Source: Peronospora farinosa (Eukaryota > Oomycota > Peronosporomycetes > Peronosporales > Peronosporaceae). Taken from it: DNA of 64,000 nucleotides. The notes under the pieces were generated by a model that made no database searches, was not told the DNA's origin, and saw only the letters and a program-made list of their open reading frames with translations. The stretch is from contig CANTFK010000736.1 of NCBI GenBank assembly GCA_947646735.1, positions 1 to 64,000 on the forward strand, given 5' to 3'. Made by a program: the position numbers and the translations under genes. Of the stretch, positions 33,735 through 44,949 are shown piece by piece. The first letter of the stretch is position 1. Every line of letters starts with the position of its first letter.

Positions 33735-34960
33735 TTTCCTCGAGACCAAGTCGAAGCTATTGACGCATTCTTCGAAGGCCGCTGCAAGGCGGGTAATGTG
33801 CGCGAGAGTATTTTACCACATTCGAGTCCAACCTTCTGCGTGAAGAAGGCTACGGGTGGATGGCGGATAGTGCATGCGTTTAATAATCTAAATTATGCCA
33901 CTATTACTATTCCCGAACGCGACATGGTGCTGAATTTCATGTCAGGAAATGTCATCTTCAGTTCCGTCGACTTGACCGATGGCTCTTACCAGATTTTGAT
34001 GCGCCCGAGCGATATCCCACTCACCGCGGTGAGCACCTCGAAGTGGTATGTTATGGGAGTGGCTGGCTAATGCCACAAGGGTTGAAGAACGCTCCGGCCA
34101 CTTTCAATCGCATGGTGTCTCAAGTGTTGAGACCACTCCGTAACTTCGCTCCGAGTTATTTTGACGACATCTTCGTCCACAGTCGCGCTGAAGGCAACCT
34201 CAACGATGTCCAAGTTCACCTTCAACATTTGAAACAGGTGTTTCAAGTTATGCGGGACAACAAGTTGTACGTGAATCTCAAGAAGTGTGTCTTTTGTGCA
34301 CCGGAGATTCCGGTGTTAGGTTGCTATGTGAGTAAATCGGGAGTTCGAGCTGATCCAGAGAAGGTGATGTCCATCTGTTCTTGGCCCACACCCAAGAACC
34401 CTACGGAGCAGCGTCAGTGTCTCGGTTTGGCTAATTATTTGCATAAGTATACGAAGGATTATGCTGGTTCTATCCAGCCTTTGTCGTCACTCTTGAAGTA
34501 AGACGCCACGTGGTTGTGGCGTCCCGAGCACCAAGCAGCCTTCGAAGCAGTGAAGAAGAGCCTGGCGTCAGCGCCAGTGCTGGTCCTACCAGACGAATCC
34601 AATCCGCTTCCGCGTGGTTTGCGACGCCAGTGATTTTGCAATCGGTTGTGCCCTCATGCAATTTGATGATGAGGGCCGTGAACGAGTCGTGAGCTATCAG
34701 TCGCGACAGATGAAGCCAGCTGAGAAGAACTATCCGGTTCACGACAAGGAGTTATTAGCGATGCGCTATGCACTCATCAAGTTTCGTGTGCATCTGCTTA
34801 GTGAACGTACATTTGCTTTTTATACCGATCATGCATCACTGTGCACAGAGATGAAGAGCCCACACCTGTCCCAACGGATGGCACGATGGCTCTCATTCTT
34901 CTCTGAGTATAACTTCGTCGTGCATTACAAGCCAGGCAAGACCGAATATTCTCGCTGACG
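33735..34960 (+). pseudogene. Reverse transcriptase and RNase H of element B
   Basis: RT motifs are present across two frames: FCVKKATGGWRIVHAFNNLN, FSSVDLTDGSYQI, then after a frameshift near 34065 PQGLKNAPATFNRM and the catalytic-site equivalent YFDDIFVHS. RNase H begins near 34600 with VCDASDFAIGCAL and includes YPVHDKELLAM and FYTDHASL. At least two frameshifts and a stop at 34501 disable it. Confidence 0.85.
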
Positions 34961-35084
34961 CTTTGTCACGACGTCTCGACTACGATCCTCGGACTGCTCT
35001 GAGTCGTCAGGCTACTGATGACGAGGATGATGATGACCGATGTGAGATGTGTGTATCGCTGAACCTAACTTGAGTCGCACGCGA

Positions 35085-36550
35085 GCTGTGTTTATTCGAT
35101 GAGAGCGTCGCAGCGTACAAGAACGATTCAGATTATGCGGACATTATCAATTATCTGCGTGCTGTTAGCAATGTCGCACTGAGAGATTTATCACGAACCA
35201 AGCGCGATCGTATTCATCGATACAGTTTAGACGGAAAAATTATTCTGTACAGCATCAATCAATTCGACGCTCCTCGCACGGTGATCGCCAACGACATGGA
35301 TTTGGGTGAAAGAATCATCCACTAGTATCACGATGCCCCTTCTGGCGGTCATTTAAGCTGCGAAAAGACTTTCGCGGCTGTGTCTCGAGACTTCTTCTGG
35401 CACCACGTGCATAATTGGGTACGAAACTGGATTCGAACGTGCGTGTGAAGCCATCTCCATCGTAGCAGTCTCCTTTGCGATCGTTGCCAGATTGCAGCCT
35501 AGTCCTGGCGATCAGTCTTCGATGGACTTCATCTTCGGGCTCTCGCCCGATAGTCAAGCTCGAGCGGGTATCCTGGTCTTTGTTGACAGATCCAGCAAGA
35601 TGACACATCTCGTGCCTGTTCACGCTAAGGTCACCGCGGTAGAGACCGCGGCGCACTTCATCGACGCGGTGTTCCGTCATCATGGCCTTCCAGAAAACAT
35701 TGTTTCGGACCGTGATCCGCGATTTACGTCCGCATTTTCGACATCACTTTTCGAACTCCTCGGGACAAAACTGCTGATGTCGACGGTAGCCCATCCGGAA
35801 ACGGATGGGCAGACCGAGCGCGTGAACCGAGTCCTCGAAGATGTTCTTCGGAGTTATGCTACGTCATTTACAAGTTGGAGTGCATTTTTACCACTCGCTG
35901 AGTTCGCACTCAACAACGCCGTACACGCTTCAACAGGGCCGACGCCAGTTTTTGCGAATTTGGCTCATCATCCTCGTGTTCCTAATCTCTTTGCCGTGGG
36001 GCGACCCACGACACCTAGTGGCCCCACTCTAGGGGGATAAAGGTGATAAACAAGGATCGAGTGCAGCTTAAGGTATTTTGAGCGCAAATGTAGTCCAAAG
36101 CGAAGACTGCTGCTTCGACGCCACGAGACGTGGCGTCCCCATTAGCACGATGGACTGCGCAGACATTGATTGACCCGTCTTCGGGTAAGCGGTCGCCTAC
36201 TTCCAACTATGCGCCGATTGAGTCGGCGCTACCAGTTGATGACATGGCTGTGTCGGAGTTTATACTCCAGCGTCAAGCCATTACGCGAAGCACTACAATC
36301 TGCGGTAGATCAACAGAAATAGAACGCTGACAAACATGGCAGAAAGAACTTGAGCAAGTTTGAGAAAGGTGACCGTGTATTATTATCTACGGAACGTTTA
36401 AGGGATTCAGCGGTCACTAACCTGGGCGCGAGTAAAGTCACGCCACGCTTCATCGGTCCATTCAAGGTTCTGAAGGCAATCGGTGACGCTTATACAATCG
36501 ACGTCACCACGTCACTCTATGTCGGGCGGCTGAAGGAATATCGTCCGGCT
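35085..36550 (+). pseudogene. Integrase of element B
   Basis: Remains of the zinc-binding N-terminal domain (SGGHLSCEKTF, C-terminal half broken near 35440) are followed by an open core frame at 35492-36040. The core carries the DDE triad: D in SSMDFIFG, D in VSDRDPRF and E in GQTERVNRV. A GPY/F-like module, RFIGPFKVLKAIGDAYTID, follows near 36440-36510 after further frameshifts. Confidence 0.82.
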
Positions 36551-36849
36551 ACGCTTCACGGTTTGGCTCCGATGCCGACTTCAGGGGTCCGTAAGTCGAT
36601 CGGTGCGCCGATGACATGGGGCGCGGCCTCGATCCCGTCTGCACACGACCAAGCACCTGGCGCTCCCGAACCCTTATCCGTTCGAGCAGTTCACGGTTCG
36701 ACTGTCGGTTCTCACTCGCAGTCTTCTCCGCCTGGGCAGCACGTTCACTGGCAGTCTCATCCTCTAGCTGAGCATCGGCAGCTTTGTTCACGGCCTGATC
36801 AACATCGTCCTGGGCAACCAGGACGCCAGCATTACCATCGCGATGGCTC

Positions 36850-37150
36850 TCCTCCGCTAGTTGATGCGAAGGGACAGGTGCGCTGGATTGTAGACCGCAT
36901 TGTGGTCACGAGGACTCTCCCCGATCAGTAATACAGTCGGCTCATGAGAAGCGCGCGATTCCATCCGCGCTCAGGTACCGAGAACGTGGCTTGGACTCCC
37001 TCCTCATCAGGATACATTGGAACCGCGTTCCTCTCTCCTTCGTGACGTTACAGATATTGTTCAGTCGTACGAAACCACGGAGTCGGGCTATTCCGATGCA
37101 AGCGCGAACGCGATTGCTCTCGTGATAAACGAGAACGGTGAGGAATTTCC
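36850..37150 (+). pseudogene. Chromodomain at the C terminus of element B pol
   Basis: The frame reads SPPLVDAKGQVRWIVDRIV, then after a frameshift TWLGLPPHQDTLEPRSS and LLRDVTDIVQSYE. This is the chromodomain pattern (E/D-R-I, W-x-G-x-P, D-T-x-E-P, Y-E). Such domains steer chromovirus integration to marked chromatin. Confidence 0.65.
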
Positions 37151-37159
37151 TCCGTAGAG

Positions 37160-37954
37160 AACGAGAACGATGACTGATCGAGAAAGTCGTGCTCAATACA
37201 TTTCACCACGACTACGAGGCGAGAATCGCGCAGCAGACGGGCAGGCGAACGTGTCGCTTCTCTGCGCTGATTATTCAGCGGAGATCGACTCCGCTGTCGC
37301 GAGTGGTGCTGCCAGCGAGGCGCACCACGAATAACTGCGCTTCTCCGTTCGCTCAGACTTCGCTCATGTTTCGCAATCCAACTTCGTTCGCGTTCACTAT
37401 GTGGACACTCAGCGATATGTCGTCGCCATTTGTCATGAGTTGGGCGTGGCGTCGAGTCATAAGATTGGCATCCTTCAAAAACATGAACGAAGAAGAGGCG
37501 GTCCTCATTTCAAGCATTCTCACACACCCTTTTGCGTAGCGCGCCGATGGAGTGATCGTCGCGAAGTTCCTCTCGATTGGCAAGCCCAACTGTGGCTGGC
37601 CACAGTTAAAAACTGCTACCATCTTCGAGCATCCGACTCCAACGTCGTATGAAGGCGCACCGAGAATGTTACAGGACCTCGTATCCGATTCCATCAAGAC
37701 TCTTTCCAAGCAGCTTTCGAAAACGCCGGAGGTAGTCCCGCATCGTTTACAGTGAGTCCGGAGCGCGAGCTCCGGACAAGTCATACAGTGGCCAAGGTGT
37801 GAGTTGTTGCGCTATGATGCTGGTAGTTGCACTCCCGCTGATGGTGCTTGGGAGTGCTGCAGTGTTGGATGTCGTGTGGTAGGAGATCGCTTGTTCGTTT
37901 GTGAAGTTTAAAGTTTCGACAGTTGAGCACTCACGGTTGGTGAGTGCTGTCTTG
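37160..37954 (+). other. 3' internal region of element B, no gene recognised
   Basis: Sequence between the chromodomain and the polypurine tract. Short broken frames are present but no domain I can name. Confidence 0.5.
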
Positions 37955-37971
37955 AGAAGGGGGTGATGATA
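37955..37971 (+). promoter_or_regulatory. Polypurine tract of element B
   Basis: AGAAGGGGGTGATGATA directly before the 3' LTR, a primer position for plus-strand DNA synthesis. Confidence 0.55.
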
Positions 37972-38309
37972 TGGGCCACATTAAACACAAAACATTAACA
38001 TAAATAAGCAATTACATATGTAGGCAGGTGCTGTGCCCGAATAGCGGGCACAGCGTGGCAATTTATTATTAGTTTATTATGGGGACCTAAAATCCTAATA
38101 TGGACCAATGATAAACTAACCTGAGAATGTGTGGTTCCCGAAAAGCGGGAATACTGTCGTATTTCTTACAACTTATAATCTTTGTAATTAGTACGAATTA
38201 AAGCAGAAATAAAAAACAGAGTTAAAAATACTTGATACCTAATACTCGGGCTTGAGTCTTCCTGAAGCGCACGTGTGAGCTAGTGACGGTACATTCTATC
38301 CCCGATGCA
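37972..38309 (+). repeat. 3' LTR of element B
   Basis: Same length as the 5' LTR, starting TGGGCCACATTA and ending GATGCA. The hairpin at 38030-38054 is preserved base for base. Confidence 0.8.
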
Positions 38310-39260
38310 AGATTTTTCAAAATTGCAAACCGAGCCTACAGAACTCCAAAAGCCCGTTCGACATCCTTACGGCACAACTCTTTTATGTGAGCATAGACTT
38401 GCTTTGCTGCACCCTGCAAGTCTGATATTGACGTGACAAAAACAGACCACTTGGGATGTATGCTATGCCAACCAGTACGGGAGATTGTAACTATTGCCGT
38501 TTAGCTCGAACTATATCAAGTGAGTTTTCCCGTGAACTAAGGAATGCAAAAAGCTTGATTGATGGAGCACATTAAGATTGTTCATCGATCCTGGCATGTC
38601 AAAAAAGCTTGCTAAAACCATAGATCATGAGAAACTGCTTCTTCGAGAACGATTGAGCTTCTCTTCACCCTCTTGTGAGAGCCTTGCAATGATTTCAAGC
38701 AGTTTTTTTAGACCCAATTATAACACTGATTAGATCTTGTCATTCCAAAAAAACGTCGCTTCGCGTATTCCTGTAGAATTAGCTCAAGATCTTTTGCAAT
38801 TAGTGGACGCAAGTAATCTGCCATGAATCTGTTAATCACTGCACTACAGAAGTGATCCAAGCAGTCGCTGGCAGTAGATTATTTAATCCAAAAATACTCA
38901 TAAGCACATCCATACGCTAAAATGCGAAGTGCAGCGACAACTTTTCGTAGAGTCAAAGAAGCCGCATTATGGAGCGCGTCGAACTTTGTTTAAAATTACG
39001 AGTCCTGCTCTTTAATTGTTTCTACAACACGTAATAACAATGTTTGCCGCATTTTTGTTTTACGGCGGAATAATGCAGGACCGCATGCAAAGTTCTTGGC
39101 GAAGTAGTCTCTGAAAATTCGCCGACTCATGCTCGCGTTCAAGGTTGGCAGCACGACCAGGACGTGATCCTTTATGCTTAAGGCGCTCTTCGCTGTAACA
39201 AGAGTCGTTTATGACCGTAAACAACACTTTAACGTCATCGTCATAAGAGTTTGTCGCAGT
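38310..39260 (-). pseudogene. PIF/Harbinger transposase pseudogene
   Basis: No long frame survives, but the minus strand read across frames gives the HARBI1-like order. It has a basic N-terminal part (SEERLKHKGSRPGRAANLE), then KVVAALRILAYGCA, STASDCLDHFCSAVINRF, FFDMPGSMNNLNVL, YNLPYWLA, PKWSVFVTSI and KDVERAFGVL*ARFAI. The DDE core is broken by stops, including one in AFGVL*ARF, and by at least one frameshift. I could not define terminal inverted repeats or a TWA duplication. It ends at the 3' LTR of element B. Confidence 0.8.
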
Positions 39261-39379
39261 GCTCCATCAAACCATCGGCGGAATCCTTTTACTAACACAA
39301 TAGCTGCACGATAGCACGGGCCTTGCGGTGAGGTAAATTTGAAACGTTTTGCTATTTTAGTCCATGGCCCAGAAAAAAG

Positions 39380-39670
39380 GGATTACTTATACCGCGCAAG
39401 TTGGAGATACTCTTTAGTGATATAATTTGCAAAAAAATTGATTGAATGACGTGTCTCCAATCTTCAGTGTATGATGTACTTAGTGTGGCAATATCAGTTA
39501 TCAAACCATAACCGATATGGTACGGTATTACAAATACCATTTATTCAACGGCCACACTTGATACCTCCTTAAAGGAAAGTAAAAAATACATTTTTTGCAT
39601 TATTTATGGTTTACAACCGTAATGTAAGGCAAAATATAATTAATACATCCGTCGTGTAAATCTCGTTACA
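39380..39670 (-). repeat. Partial 3' LTR of element C
   Basis: On the minus strand it begins TGTAACGAGATTTACACGAC and contains the GTGTATGATGTACTTAGT block also found in the 5' LTR. The rest of the LTR is missing; the Harbinger remnant lies further left. Confidence 0.7.
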
Positions 39671-39789
39671 TTTGAGCGTTTCAGTAATTAGCGTGAACAG
39701 CAAAAGTTGCGTAGTGGAAACTTTTTTCCAGTCCACATCCTCATAGCAGCGAATAATGTTTAGATTCAAATGGACCCGCTCACGTATAG

Positions 39790-40150
39790 CATTTGATTAT
39801 AGGTTCTTCGTCGTGATCGGTCTCGCATCAATACCATAGCTGCGTAAAGCTCATGAAAGTCTGCACCAGTAAATTTGGTACCTTGATCGTAAATGACTTC
39901 ACATGGTCGAGGTTAATGACATAGTCACTCGCGACCAAAACTTTCTGCCGTTGTGAGCGTCAACTTGTTTTCTTGGACACCCACTTCCAACCACCTTGTC
40001 CCCTGATCAATAATGGTTATTTCGTATCATCCGTCGTCGTATGGCCCAATGAGATCAACACGAACCACATTAAAAAGGTTAAGGTCGTCGTTGGTCTTGG
40101 TGGCAATTGATCATAGTACTAAGCACTTCTGCACACCAAGCATGTCTAAT
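39790..40150 (-). pseudogene. Integrase remnant of element C
   Basis: The minus strand across frames reads VVRVDLIGPYDDG, ITIIDQGTRWLEV, LTTAESFGREWLC and VIYDQGTKFTGADFHEL. These hold the first two integrase catalytic positions and their surroundings. Stops and frameshifts throughout. Confidence 0.65.
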
Positions 40151-40565
40151 TGAAGTCTACAGTTGTCGCTTCCATGCTGAGCCAATTTAGAATTGGCGCA
40201 TGGCTTGTACAGACGCTCACTGGCTGGATGTTTCAGGCACTCATGGTACTAATGTACCAAGTAATCGCGAAGCGTGGATGGGATAACTATTCAGTTTTTG
40301 TTATGTCACCAAATTACATCCGAGAAGAGGACCAAGCTGGTAATCCTGGTTGTTGTCACCCTAACGACATGCTGACTTAATCTGTTACATCATTTTGTCC
40401 TTGTCGTTGTGTTGCCTGATCACAGGACCATGCATTATACACGGAGGGTCCTATGTAACAGCACATAGCTCGTCAACCGATGTTTACTAGTTCTGCTTAG
40501 TTTCAATTGCATTGTTGAGAACGCGTCTGCTTTAACGTTTTTGCCTCCCTTGATGTAGTGCATCG

Positions 40566-40844
40566 TCAATTGATACTCGGATAAAAGTAATTTTCAGCGT
40601 TTGACCCGTGTGTATGTTTCCGTGGGGTAAATAAGGTTCCTGTGGTCCGTTTGGACCACCACTGGAAATCCCGAAGCATAATTCGATATTCACAGAGAAT
40701 TTCGACAATCGAATTCATTTCTAGTTCCGTCATTGTATAGTTGAGCTGGTGCTTATCGAGTGCACGAAAGTAACACGCTATGATCTTTCGATCTTGCATG
40801 ATGATGATACCACCAAGTTGTTTTCCACTGGAATCTGCATACAA
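40566..40844 (-). pseudogene. RNase H remnant of element C
   Basis: A 92-residue frame reads YADSSGKQLGGIIIMQDRKI and LNYTMTELEMNSIVEILCEY, the RNase H pattern of Ty3/gypsy elements. It starts inside the domain and runs into broken sequence. Confidence 0.7.
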
Positions 40845-41054
40845 ATGAAATGGTTTCGTAAAGTCAGGAAAGGCGATGAGAAGTGTATCCGCAAAAGCCC
40901 TTTTTATAAGCGAAATGCCTTCGTATCACTTGGAAGCCATGTGAAAGGACCCTTTGCACTTGGCAGTCGATGCAACGTCTGGCACCGTGGTTTTGTTTGG
41001 CATCCTGTTACGGTTATACTTAATCTTGCCTAAAAATCATCGGAGATCTTTTCT

Positions 41055-42112
41055 CTAGCGCGGTACCGCAAGATGCTGAATCGCCTGGATATCTTTAAGC
41101 TTGCGGCCCGGAGTCAGTGTATAGACCAGGTAATCTATTCCGGTCGTAGACAATGGCACTTCTTTCCATTCAATGTGACTCCATGTTGGTCGAGTCGCAC
41201 CACCCAAAGATGCTATTAAGTGTTTCATTTCATTACTAAAATATGAGCAGATCATGCATATATGCGACAATGAATCCAGATCACCGAAAGCATTTTCCAT
41301 GCAGGCTTGATATTACGTCAGGTGCAGTAGAAATTTCCATTAGAAGATGCTTGTATTGATGCTTTCCAAACGGTTACAAAAAACTGTAAGCGGCCGACTT
41401 TGCTTATTCAATTGCCTAGCGTAGTATCCCATGTTGGCATCGAGCGATCATTATGCACCGTGCCTTTGCGAGACGTAGCCGAATCTCGCGGAATTGAGGA
41501 ACGAAGTATGGACTTCGACGAAGCCAATGATCAAACACTCGATAATCGATTAGCAGTCGCAGTGAACCATTCGGTTTCGGCACAAAAAGCCTGGAATAGC
41601 CACTTTAGAGTTGTAAATCTGTTTCAGTACGTCTTTCTCTTTTTTAAGTACATCCGGTGCATTCAGCATTTTTTTAAATGACCTGGTACTGTCCTCGTCG
41701 GCTAGGGCCTACACATCCCTGACCGGTCATGACTATCGTGCCACGGACGGGCGTTCTGCCGGATGTTCTGGGTGCCAACCATTCCGGATAGCCCCAATTA
41801 TTCTGCATTGGGGTTTCATGCTTCAACGAGAGGCAGTACTCACTCCCCGGGGGGTGGGGGTACCAGTGAGAGAAGTGTAGGCCACATTGGTTTTGGACCT
41901 TGGGTTGGTCGTAGGGAGATTTGAACCCTGTTCCGATACGTCCAGCTTATCAGACGCTGGATGTCAGCCTTTGCTTCATTCTCGAGGCTGCGTGGGATCG
42001 GATAAGGCTTGACGTGTACTGGTTTATAGTCTAGTGACAGTGATAACACGTAATTAGCGACCCTTATACGTCCTAAACAACCGTCAAGCAAATAGCAATT
42101 CCTTCCGAGCAA
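41055..42112 (-). pseudogene. Reverse transcriptase remnants of element C
   Basis: The N-terminal RT approach is open at 42112-41840 (LDYKPVHVKPYPIPRSLENE). It is interrupted, then resumes in broken frames near 41650-41400 (NGSLRLLIDYRVFDHW with a change of frame, PYFVPQFREI). The C-terminal part is at 41300-41055 (YLVYTLTPGRKLKD). No intact catalytic Y-x-D-D is visible. Confidence 0.65.
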
Positions 42113-42389
42113 AAAGCTCGAGAAAGTGTATTAGATTTTTTGTTTATAAACTAACGCCTCGAGACATCGGTACAGCCAATATCACTAACAAGGTCATCGA
42201 CCTTAACTTGCTCTATACAAGAGCCGATGTCATTACCGACATCCAGTGTCTCAATATTACTATGAGTATCACTCAACGGAGTACGTGCCGCTTCACTAGG
42301 TGTCATTGAGCTCTGCTCGACACTATTATTGTTGACATTGGAGTTTATTAACTCAAATACTCTAATGTCCAGCACACTAACTGCCTCAG

Positions 42390-42770
42390 TTAATGGCTCG
42401 CGCCAATATCACTTTTGTTTCCTAGCGAAGAGGTCTCCAAAGCGTCGCTAGGAACATTGCGCGTTGCGCCTAAAGTTTTGAATCTCCAATCGATCCATGG
42501 CTCTTGGCGTTCCAGCCAGGCCATACCGAGAATAAGATCATATATCGAGTCCAAATCTAGGACAAAGACAGCGTTCAACGCTATTGAAGTCTAAGAACTT
42601 CACACCTAAGCTCAACGGAACTTTAGGAACGGTGACACGTACACCTGTTGCGAGACGAACGGTTATACTTTCCCCCTCTTGCGTTTCTAGCGCCTCAGCT
42701 TACAGCTGACTCCCTTCAAGGGAAAGACGTCGAACATAATTACCTGACGCCCCTGAGTCAATTAGAATTG
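42390..42770 (-). pseudogene. Protease region of element C
   Basis: The minus strand reads WSILIDSGASGNYVRRL at its start (catalytic DSGAS) and ILGMAWLERQEPWIDW further on (the retropepsin ILGM-W block). A stop and a frameshift lie between them. Confidence 0.7.
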
Positions 42771-43726
42771 ACCATGATTTCTTAAAACCCTTAACGGTTG
42801 CTTTCGCAACGGACAGCTAGGGCGGAGGTGCCTAATGCTTCCGCACATGTAACATCTACGGATGTTGCCTTGCTGCTCAGCAGCTTGAAGCTCAGCTTCT
42901 TCAGATTGACTGAGGTGCATGGGTTCCGCCCTATTAGAGGTATTTGATTGATACCATGGCAGACCATATCGAGAAGATCTAAAATTAAATTCAGCGTTAA
43001 ACGCTATGCTTACTGCCTCTTCGAAAGTCGAAGGCTGGACACGGAAAACTTCCGTCCTGGCGACCCCAGTACGAACTCTTTCCATAAAAATGGTTACTCG
43101 GACTTCCTCTGCCAGTGGGTCCTGCTGCATAGCAACAATGAGAGTTCTTAACTCTTGGACATAGTCCGACAATTTTTCTTACCCTGTCGGGTAGCTAGGA
43201 AGCGTGAACGCACACGAAAAGCCTGATTAGGCGGTGCAAACACACACGTTAATTGCTTTTGAAGCATTTCCCATGTGGGGAATACGGCATTTACAGAGAC
43301 ATCGCTCGTTAGAGCCCACTCTCTAGCTCTTCCACCGAGCTTCGAAATGGCCAAGCCAACTCGTTGCTTATCTGACACAAGCATGGCGGCATCCATTGCC
43401 ATTTCAACTTCTCGGATCCAGAGGAGAAGATTTTCTCCCTCCTTCCCCTCAAAGGTTTTCACGTTTAGAGCGAGTGGGCGAGACTTTGGCTCTGCATCGT
43501 GCACAGGTACCGGAATGTACTGTGTAGGCGCAGCTGAAGCTGCCTGGTCATGGACCTGCCCGAGTAGCGTTGCTTCATAACGCATAAAGGCCTCAAGGCG
43601 AGCATTTAAAACCTCCGGGCCTTGGGCCAAAAGGGCCTCGATTTGATCGGGCCCGACGAACGCAGATAATTTATCTAGCGCGAGTCGTTGCGCCTCAGAG
43701 AGGTGATTTTGATTCTCCATCCTCAC
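42762..43726 (-). pseudogene. gag of element C
   Basis: Two overlapping frames (43726-43148 and 43172-42762) make one gag broken by a single frameshift near 43160. The capsid-like part has [14 protein letters not shown] and [15 protein letters not shown]. The second frame holds [12 protein letters not shown] and the zinc knuckle CYMCGSIRHLRPSC. The start at [15 protein letters not shown] lies about 50 bases after the LTR and primer-binding site. Confidence 0.78.
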
Positions 43727-43770
43727 AAAGGGTAAGTCTTAAAAGACTCCGGTGTAGGATTGACTACAAG

Positions 43771-43778
43771 TGCTACCA
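43771..43778 (-). promoter_or_regulatory. tRNA primer-binding site of element C
   Basis: On the minus strand the LTR ends CTACA and is followed after two bases by TGGTAGCACTTGTAG, matching the primer-binding site of element B. Confidence 0.65.
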
Positions 43779-43780
43779 AG

Positions 43781-44422
43781 TGTAGCGGAGCTGCACAGCT
43801 CTTTAGCCAGAGGAAGACCTTAGACTGGAATCCTCTTAGTTCTAGAGAACTAAATAGAGTTAAGGCTAAAAGCCACTTAGTTATAAGGAACTAATTAAAC
43901 GACTTAAAGTCACCCTGTTCTAAGGAACGAGGAAAGAGACTTTTAGTCAGTCAAGCAATAAGCTTAAGGTTCAGAGAACCAACGCACAGAGTGCAAGAAC
44001 AAGCTAGAAGCTTAAAGGTTCAGAGAACCAACGCACGAAGTGCACAAGAGAACAAGTCAGCAACGACTTGCAATCTTAAACTCAAAAGGAGAACTGATTA
44101 TATTTATGCTTTAAGATTTTATGAATAGTCCTACTCTAAGTACACTACACTAGATTAATTACTATAATAGTAATTATTGTATGCAGACTTTGCTATTGGA
44201 CGACGTGTCGTCTAAACATCTGTGTATGATGTACTTAGTACAGCGTTATCGATTTATCGAATCCTAATCGATAAGATACGGTATTACCGAATACCGTATC
44301 TTTAACGCTCATACTTAATGCCTCTCTAAAGAGAAGTATCATAGTGCATTATATGCAATACAAGGGGACTTCAACCGTAAACTCTCGGAAAAAAGCTACA
44401 ACCGTCGTGTAACCCCGTTACA
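43781..44422 (-). repeat. 5' LTR of element C
   Basis: 642 bases beginning TGTAACGGGGTTACACGAC and ending CTACA on the minus strand (TG..CA ends). It contains a series of short GTTC..GAAC palindromes and is homologous to the LTR of element D. Confidence 0.8.
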
Positions 44423-44640
44423 GTCTTGGGCTGCGAGATCACCACCGTATAAGTAACAAAAGCCGTTTTCGTCGTATTTGCCCATGATAATGCTCTGATT
44501 CTCACGGGGTTGATTCTCTTGCGTCCGATTTAGATTCAAATTTGATATATCAAAATGATACGCCCTTGGCTGGCAGAGGGGCTTATCGGCTCCGGGAACT
44601 TGCTGGAGAGGCATTTAAAGATGTAGGTAATAATGATAAT
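44423..44640 (-). other. Unrecognised minus-strand frame abutting element C
   Basis: A 72-residue frame (44614-44396) reads MPLQQVPGADKPLCQPRAYH and onward into the LTR. I do not recognise it. It may be a tail of another element interrupted by C. From 44640 to the thioesterase gene the sequence is AT-rich with nothing identifiable. Confidence 0.3.
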
Positions 44641-44949
44641 GAATTAATTAAACAACTATAAGTCCTATCGTGATTGATCGAACATGCTGTTATAAGCTGT
44701 GAACTGTGGCATGTCAGATACTCTCAACGGTTTCATATTATATACTGTCTGTCATACCAAGTGGCATGTCATCGATAAGCATTTGTTGTTGCTGGAAGCA
44801 TGCAGAGCCACAAGCTGAGTCGAATTAATCACGAAACTGTGCGCGGAGTATGCTACTTCAAATTGGACAAGATAGAAATAAGTAAGTAAAGTAAAAATAG
44901 AGTAGAAATAAGGCTGGACGTAATTCAAGCTACAAGTGACTGGACAGAT

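Larger units (their letters stand above)
30552..38309 (+). mobile_element. Ty3/gypsy element B with chromodomain, decayed
   Basis: An LTR retrotransposon with 338-base LTRs at 30552-30889 and 37972-38309, differing at roughly ten positions or slightly more by eye. A primer-binding site lies one base after the 5' LTR and a purine tract before the 3' LTR. Gene order is gag, protease, RT, RNase H, integrase, GPY/F-like module, chromodomain, which is Ty3/gypsy order. Many stops and frameshifts make it non-autonomous. I see no matching target duplication, so the ends may have recombined. Confidence 0.85.
39380..44422 (-). mobile_element. Ty3/gypsy element C, minus strand, decayed
   Basis: Bounded on the right by a complete 5' LTR (44422-43781) and on the left by a partial 3' LTR (39670 down to about 39380). 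Between them are gag, zinc knuckle, protease, RT, RNase H and integrase remnants in Ty3/gypsy order. Only gag retains a long open frame. An unexplained insert lies in the RT. Confidence 0.8.

Noticed and set aside
30547..38314. A 5-base target duplication around element B
   Set aside because: The bases flanking the two LTRs (TTTAA and AGATT) do not match.
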